From Promethearchaeota archaeon (GTDB lineage Archaea > Asgardarchaeota > Lokiarchaeia > Sigyniarchaeales > SOKP01), in NCBI GenBank assembly GCA_030606095.1, contig JAUWHC010000086.1, positions 1 to 8,539 on the forward strand: a stretch of DNA of 8,539 bases, written 5' to 3'. The position numbers were made by a program, and so were the translations under genes. Within the stretch, counting starts at the first letter, position 1. Every line of letters begins with the position of its first letter. The notes under the pieces were generated by a model, which saw only the letters and a program-made list of their open reading frames with translations, was not told the origin of the DNA and made no database searches. Positions 5,047 through 8,539 of this stretch are shown here, in pieces.

Positions 5047-6474
5047 TTGTATATTAAAAACTTCTCACAATTAACTTCTAAAAGCTTAGATAAAATCTCA
5101 TTAGAATTAAGAAGAATTGGTCTTGAGGCTTTGGAGGTAGCAATTAATTCGGTTGAACCAAGCAAACTTATTCAGAATAACGTTAAAATTATTGATGATA
5201 AATTAGTTATTCATAAGGATAAATTTGATCTCAATAAATTTAAAAATATTTTTATTATTGGAGGTGGAAAGGCTTCTGCTCAAATGGCTTTGTCACTCGA
5301 AGAAATATTGAAAAATCATCCCAAGATAAAATACGAAGGATTTATAAATATTCCAGAAGGTCAAAAAATTAGTAATTTTGGTTCTTCGAGTGAAATAAAG
5401 ATGAATTTTGCCTCCCATCCTATTCCAAATGAAAATGGGATAATTGGTACGAAAGCTATGGTGAAAATTGTTGAAAATACTACTAAAACTGATTTGATTA
5501 TTTGTTTAATTTCAGGCGGAGGCTCTGCTTTATTACCTTTGCCTAAACGAAGTATAACACTAAAGGATTTACAAAAGGTTAATTTATTATTATTAGCTTC
5601 GGGAGCATCAATTCACGAAATAAATACTATCCGAAAACATCTATCGGACTTTAAAGGCGGAAATTTAGCAAAAAAAGTACATAATACTAGTAAAGCAATT
5701 TTAATAACGCTTATTATCTCGGATGTAGTAGGAAATAATTTGCACTCTATTGCCTCTGGTCCTACAGTTCCAGATTTGACAACTTTTAACGAAGCTTATG
5801 ATATATTGATAAAATACAGCTTAATCGATAAGGTTCCTCCTTCAGTTAAAAAAGAAATTGAAAAAGGATTAAACGACCCAAGCTTAGAAAACCCTAAGAA
5901 AAACGATGTTTGCTTTAATAATGTTCACAATTATTTAATAGGAAGTGTAAAATTAGCTGCTAAAGAAGTATTAATTTACTTACAAGCACAAAGTTTTAAA
6001 TCCGATTATTTTACAAACGAAATTGTAGGTGAAGCACAAGATTTTGGAAATAACTTAAATAAATTAATTTCGAATAAATTAAATCTATCTACCAAAAAAC
6101 CGGGTAAACATAAACTAGCTCTAATTGGCACCGGTGAATTGACCGTTACGATAAAGGGAAAAGGAATTGGGGGAAGAAACCAAGAAATGTTATTAAGTTT
6201 TCTTGACAATATAAAAAATAAGGAAATTGATTACAACTTCTTAATTATCGGTGCCAATCTCGATGGGATTGAAGGTAATAGTAAGGCAATGGGAGCCCTT
6301 ATCGATAATGTTTCACTAAATCAAATAAATAAAAAAAGAATTAAAACTAAGAACTATTTAAAAAACAACGATTCCAATAGCTTTTTTAAACTAATAAAAA
6401 GCGAGATTATTTCGGGCCCTACTGGTATCAATGTTAATGATTTACTTATTGTGTTAATAGAACTACATATTTAA
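5047..6474 (+). CDS. gck: Glycerate 2-kinase (MOFRL family)
   Basis: This 475-residue kinase is expected to convert D-glycerate and ATP to 2-phosphoglycerate. In archaea that step feeds the non-phosphorylative Entner-Doudoroff route or serine/glyoxylate metabolism into lower glycolysis. The N-terminal domain shows IGGGKASAQMA (71-81), SHPIPNENG (123-131), LISGGGSAL (154-162), IRKHLSDFKGG (195-205) and ISDVVGNNLHSIASGPT (224-240). The C-terminal MOFRL domain shows GTGELTVTIKGKGIGGRNQE (361-380) and SGPTGINVNDL (456-466). The usual TDGiDG motif reads LDGIEG (405-410), and TGPTGTN reads SGPTGIN, both small departures. Length is slightly above the usual 400-450. The start is TTG, with AGGT (5037-5040) six bases upstream; the next Met is at residue 80, inside the conserved core, so a later start is excluded. 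The gene is divergent from lpdA and has no neighbouring sugar-acid genes. Confidence 0.9.
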   Translation: MYIKNFSQLTSKSLDKISLELRRIGLEALEVAINSVEPSKLIQNNVKIIDDKLVIHKDKFDLNKFKNIFIIGGGKASAQMALSLEEILKNHPKIKYEGFINIPEGQKISNFGSSSEIKMNFASHPIPNENGIIGTKAMVKIVENTTKTDLIICLISGGGSALLPLPKRSITLKDLQKVNLLLLASGASIHEINTIRKHLSDFKGGNLAKKVHNTSKAILITLIISDVVGNNLHSIASGPTVPDLTTFNEAYDILIKYSLIDKVPPSVKKEIEKGLNDPSLENPKKNDVCFNNVHNYLIGSVKLAAKEVLIYLQAQSFKSDYFTNEIVGEAQDFGNNLNKLISNKLNLSTKKPGKHKLALIGTGELTVTIKGKGIGGRNQEMLLSFLDNIKNKEIDYNFLIIGANLDGIEGNSKAMGALIDNVSLNQINKKRIKTKNYLKNNDSNSFFKLIKSEIISGPTGINVNDLLIVLIELHI

Positions 6475-6505
6475 CGTTCAAATCCACGAAAAATTAAAAA
6501 TTAAT

Positions 6506-6515
6506 ATTATAAAAG
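6506..6515 (+). promoter_or_regulatory. TATA box of the zinc-ribbon gene
   Basis: ATTATAAAAG is centred about 25 bases before the ATG at 6536. It predicts a leaderless transcript starting at or next to the start codon, and it supports the small gene being expressed on its own. Confidence 0.45.
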
Positions 6516-6535
6516 TAATAGGTTTATTGGTAAGT

Positions 6536-6694
6536 ATGGAATCAAATTTAATAATAACATGTCCGGTTTGTGGATATACTTTTAGAAACCACGATTCCTT
6601 CGCGAAAAAAAGGAATATCATTTGCCCAATGTGTGGATTTAAGTTTAAGGAACCAAATTTTTTCCCTAAAAGAATAAACGGGTTTTCAGTTTAA
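6536..6694 (+). CDS. 52-residue zinc-ribbon microprotein
   Basis: This is a short intact gene, ATG to TAA, encoding a protein with two cysteine knuckles: CPVCGY (C9, C12) and CPMCGFKF (C30, C33), spaced C-x2-C-x17-C-x2-C. This is the arrangement of a zinc ribbon that holds one Zn(II). The segment between the knuckles is basic and polar (RNHDSFAKKRN), and the tail is short and basic. No transmembrane segment or other domain is present. Such small ribbon proteins are common in archaea, and many bind nucleic acid or protein partners; no specific role can be given here. Support comes from the paired knuckles, a well-placed TATA box and stem-loops just after the stop. It is encoded alone between gck and the large protein gene. 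Confidence 0.75.
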   Translation: MESNLIITCPVCGYTFRNHDSFAKKRNIICPMCGFKFKEPNFFPKRINGFSV

Positions 6695-6695
6695 T

Positions 6696-6750
6696 GCATT
6701 AAATGACTTTTTAAGAAATTAATGCTTAAGTTAAAAAATCTTTTTTAACT
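6696..6750 (+). terminator. Two stem-loops with U tract after the zinc-ribbon gene
   Basis: The first stem pairs GCATTAA (6696-6702) with TTAATGC (6719-6725), beginning two bases after the stop codon. The second pairs AGTTAAAAAA (6729-6738) with TTTTTTAACT (6741-6750), leaving two unpaired bases, so a somewhat shorter stem would form. Its right arm includes six U residues. Together they look like a terminator for the small gene. Confidence 0.45.
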
Positions 6751-6793
6751 ATCGTGATTATATTTATTCTATAAAAAATATATTAATTATTAA

Positions 6794-6820
6794 TCCATAG
6801 ATATTTATGGAATTATTTAA
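6794..6820 (+). promoter_or_regulatory. Promoter of the large acidic protein, with upstream palindrome
   Basis: TCCATAGATATTTATGGA (6794-6811) is symmetric at 16 of 18 positions. It lies directly before a TATA-like ATTATTTAA (6812-6820) whose centre is about 34 bases before the ATG at 6850, giving a leader of a few bases. A palindrome abutting the TATA box and covering the BRE position could be an operator or activator site. The TATA match is modest. Confidence 0.4.
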
Positions 6821-6849
6821 CAGAAATGTAAAAATTGTGGTAATCTAAC

Positions 6850-8539
6850 ATGGCACGTAAAAAAGTTAAAAAACCGCGAGAAGCACATAGACCCAGCACT
6901 GGCACTGGTTGGGCTGCTGAAGAAGTTGCTGAAGAAAAAATAGCTGAAGGTTTAAAAAGATCTGACCTAGACGGTGGAAAAGTTACATTAATTGATAGAG
7001 ATCTTTCTACTCCCGTGATTGAAACGTACGATGCAGATACTGGAGAATTAGAAGGTTCCATTTTACTTAAAAATGGTGTTCGCGAGGGAATGACTGGTTT
7101 AGTAAAAATTATTGAAAACATCGATGTAGAACTAGATCACGACGCAAATATCGAATCAATGAACTTTCAAGGCAAATTAAGCGTGGAGAATCAATCGAAG
7201 AAGGACCGATTATGGGATATTGATTTAAGTCTAAAAAATATTGATAGCACTACTATTAAATCAAATGAGATTAAGATAAGAGAACTAGGAACAGATAAAA
7301 ATACTAATACTTATACGGAAGATTTTGTTATTAAAGGAGAAATCAAGAATCTTCTCTTAGTTAAAGAATACGTTAATACGCTTCCTGAAGCCGATAATGT
7401 TCTAAATATGAGAGACATTGAAAGTGATCTCTTGAAGGCAAAAGATAAGACTAGCAAAGCTGGAACCAAGGTTAAAGAAAAAAATACTGTTGTTGAAGAA
7501 GAGGAAGAAGAGGAAGAAGAGGAAGAAGAAGAAGAAGACTATTCTATGGACGATGGCGGTACTGCAACAGATGATTTTTCTTTACAAGCTTTTGGTATTT
7601 CAATCGATAAAGATAATACGGTGACATTTGCAATTGCAATGAGGAGTTTGTTTGAAAAACCCATAAAAAATGTAAGAGTAACGAAAAATATTCCTGGTGA
7701 TTATAGCAATCCAGTTGTAAGGGATACATCAGTAGGGCGGGCAGATGTTGAAGGTAAAAAAATTATTTGGAACATTGAGACGTTAATGCCCGAAACAACT
7801 GTTTTATTGAAATTTACTTGCGCTATAATGGTCACTGATATAACAAAGAGAAAAACAGGCACAATTGAGATTACATACGAAGCTTCGTCGTCCTTCGCAG
7901 AAGGATTAGATATCGATAAATACGATGCGTATACTCGAAATAAACTTTATGTAGATACGCTAGAAAGAGATGAGGAGCCTGGAACTTGGGATTGTAAACT
8001 TGTATTTGAGAACCCCTCTGAATTTGTAATTCAATTGTTTAACGCAGATGTGTATGCTCCAGACGACGAATCGACAAAGTTTGTCGACATCGATCCTAAA
8101 GATGTTCCGTTGTTACCAGCTGGCGCTCAATGGCATTCTAAAAAGTGGAGATACGAATCAGAAGACTATCCTGCTTTTAGAAAGAAACTTGAATTTCGAG
8201 TAATGCCTGATTTCCAAACTATCGTAAATGGGGTCGTTCTAATTTCAGATATAATCTTAGAAATAGCAAGTATAACTGGAGATATGGCGTACGATATAGA
8301 TCAAGTTCCAACATTCAAAGAAAAAGATGTTATTGCTACGTTAAAAATGGTCAATAATGGCTCTGCTCCATTAAACGAAATAACAGTTGTTCAACAACAT
8401 TTCAACAACGAATTTCAGCCACCTAAAGCCGATGAGATAACGTTAAAATGGGATGGAAGCGAAATTAAATTAGATTCGAAAACTGTCAGCTTCGACGGTA
8501 GCGTGTTTAAAATCACGCTTAAAGACCTAAGAAACTCCA
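6850..8539 (+). CDS. Large beta-sandwich-repeat protein with poly-glutamate linker (3' end outside window)
   Basis: The first 563 codons are present with no stop before the right edge. I do not recognise a named family. The N-terminus is basic (MARKKVKKPREAHRPS) with no signal peptide or membrane helix, so the protein is probably cytosolic. Residues about 45-180 form a strand-rich domain (FQGKLSVENQS, LWDIDLSLKNID). A charged helical stretch (188-212) leads to 14 consecutive glutamates (216-229) and an acidic, glycine-containing linker to about 242. Strand-rich segments follow at about 243-350 (KNVRVTKNIPGDY, then IIWNIETLMP), 365-470 and 480-563 (ATLKMVNNGSAPLNEITVV). The 'N-P/G-S ... di.V' and 'W.i..l.P' patterns recall immunoglobulin-like, DUF11/CARDB-type repeats. 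The ATG start has GGTAATC four bases upstream, one mismatch from GGTGATC, and a TATA-like box in place. Multi-domain scaffold or binding protein is the most that can be inferred. Confidence 0.8.
   Translation, partial: MARKKVKKPREAHRPSTGTGWAAEEVAEEKIAEGLKRSDLDGGKVTLIDRDLSTPVIETYDADTGELEGSILLKNGVREGMTGLVKIIENIDVELDHDANIESMNFQGKLSVENQSKKDRLWDIDLSLKNIDSTTIKSNEIKIRELGTDKNTNTYTEDFVIKGEIKNLLLVKEYVNTLPEADNVLNMRDIESDLLKAKDKTSKAGTKVKEKNTVVEEEEEEEEEEEEEEDYSMDDGGTATDDFSLQAFGISIDKDNTVTFAIAMRSLFEKPIKNVRVTKNIPGDYSNPVVRDTSVGRADVEGKKIIWNIETLMPETTVLLKFTCAIMVTDITKRKTGTIEITYEASSSFAEGLDIDKYDAYTRNKLYVDTLERDEEPGTWDCKLVFENPSEFVIQLFNADVYAPDDESTKFVDIDPKDVPLLPAGAQWHSKKWRYESEDYPAFRKKLEFRVMPDFQTIVNGVVLISDIILEIASITGDMAYDIDQVPTFKEKDVIATLKMVNNGSAPLNEITVVQQHFNNEFQPPKADEITLKWDGSEIKLDSKTVSFDGSVFKITLKDLRNS
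7495..7536 (+). repeat. GAA/GAG polypurine repeat coding for 14 glutamates
   Basis: Three copies of the nine-base unit GAAGAAGAG are followed by five GAA codons, giving an uninterrupted purine strand. The repeat is in frame and encodes the Glu14 linker. Such tracts vary in length by slippage, and any three-base change here would be silent for the frame. Confidence 0.85.

Noticed and set aside
6475..6489. GTTCAAATCC resembles the T-loop of a tRNA.
   Set aside because: The bases on either side do not form the required five-pair stem, and no acceptor, D or anticodon arm is found around it.
6813..7121. Antisense open frame of 102 codons opposite the start of the large protein gene.
   Set aside because: It lies opposite a well-supported coding frame, shows no motif, and is a shadow of its codon pattern.

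Overview
This window is AT-rich DNA that looks archaeal. Gene starts are preceded by TTAAATATA-type or TTATAAAAG-type TATA boxes about 25 bases before the likely transcription start. The Shine-Dalgarno-like sequences resemble GGTGAT, and several genes start at TTG or appear nearly leaderless. The gene set (a stand-alone IorB-like subunit, a MOFRL-type glycerate 2-kinase, a lone dihydrolipoyl dehydrogenase and a large acidic beta-sandwich protein) and the low GC would suit an Asgard/Lokiarchaeia-like archaeon. That placement is an inference, because no rRNA or other marker gene is present.

Layout. (1) Bases 1-1203: the C-terminal part of a calcineurin-like metallophosphoesterase (+) runs tail-to-tail into a divergent IorB-like protein (-) that has lost the family's glycine-rich N-terminal motif. 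(2) Bases 1204-3340: an ArsR-family regulator with a cysteine-rich tail sits between two membrane-protein genes, an isoprenylcysteine/phospholipid methyltransferase-like protein and a seven-to-eight-helix protein. The two membrane-protein genes carry nearly identical promoters: the same TATA box followed, at the same spacing, by the same tandem inverted-repeat operator over the expected transcription start. (3) Bases 3401-6474: dihydrolipoyl dehydrogenase (-) and glycerate 2-kinase (+) diverge from a 133-base spacer that holds a 14-base palindrome. (4) Bases 6500-8539: a 52-residue zinc-ribbon microprotein, then the first 563 codons of a large cytosolic protein built of beta-sandwich-like segments with a 14-glutamate linker. 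That gene runs off the right edge.

How the genes may work together. The strongest system-level signal is in region 2. It reads as a small regulon in which the ArsR protein represses both membrane-protein genes through a shared operator and responds to a metal, thiol or redox signal sensed by its cysteines. This is inferred from operator position and gene order; the ligand and the membrane function are unknown. The metabolic genes in region 3 are ordinary, and neither has its usual pathway partners next to it. No tRNA, rRNA, CRISPR array, insertion sequence or origin was seen, and no gene-free stretch exceeds 300 bases.
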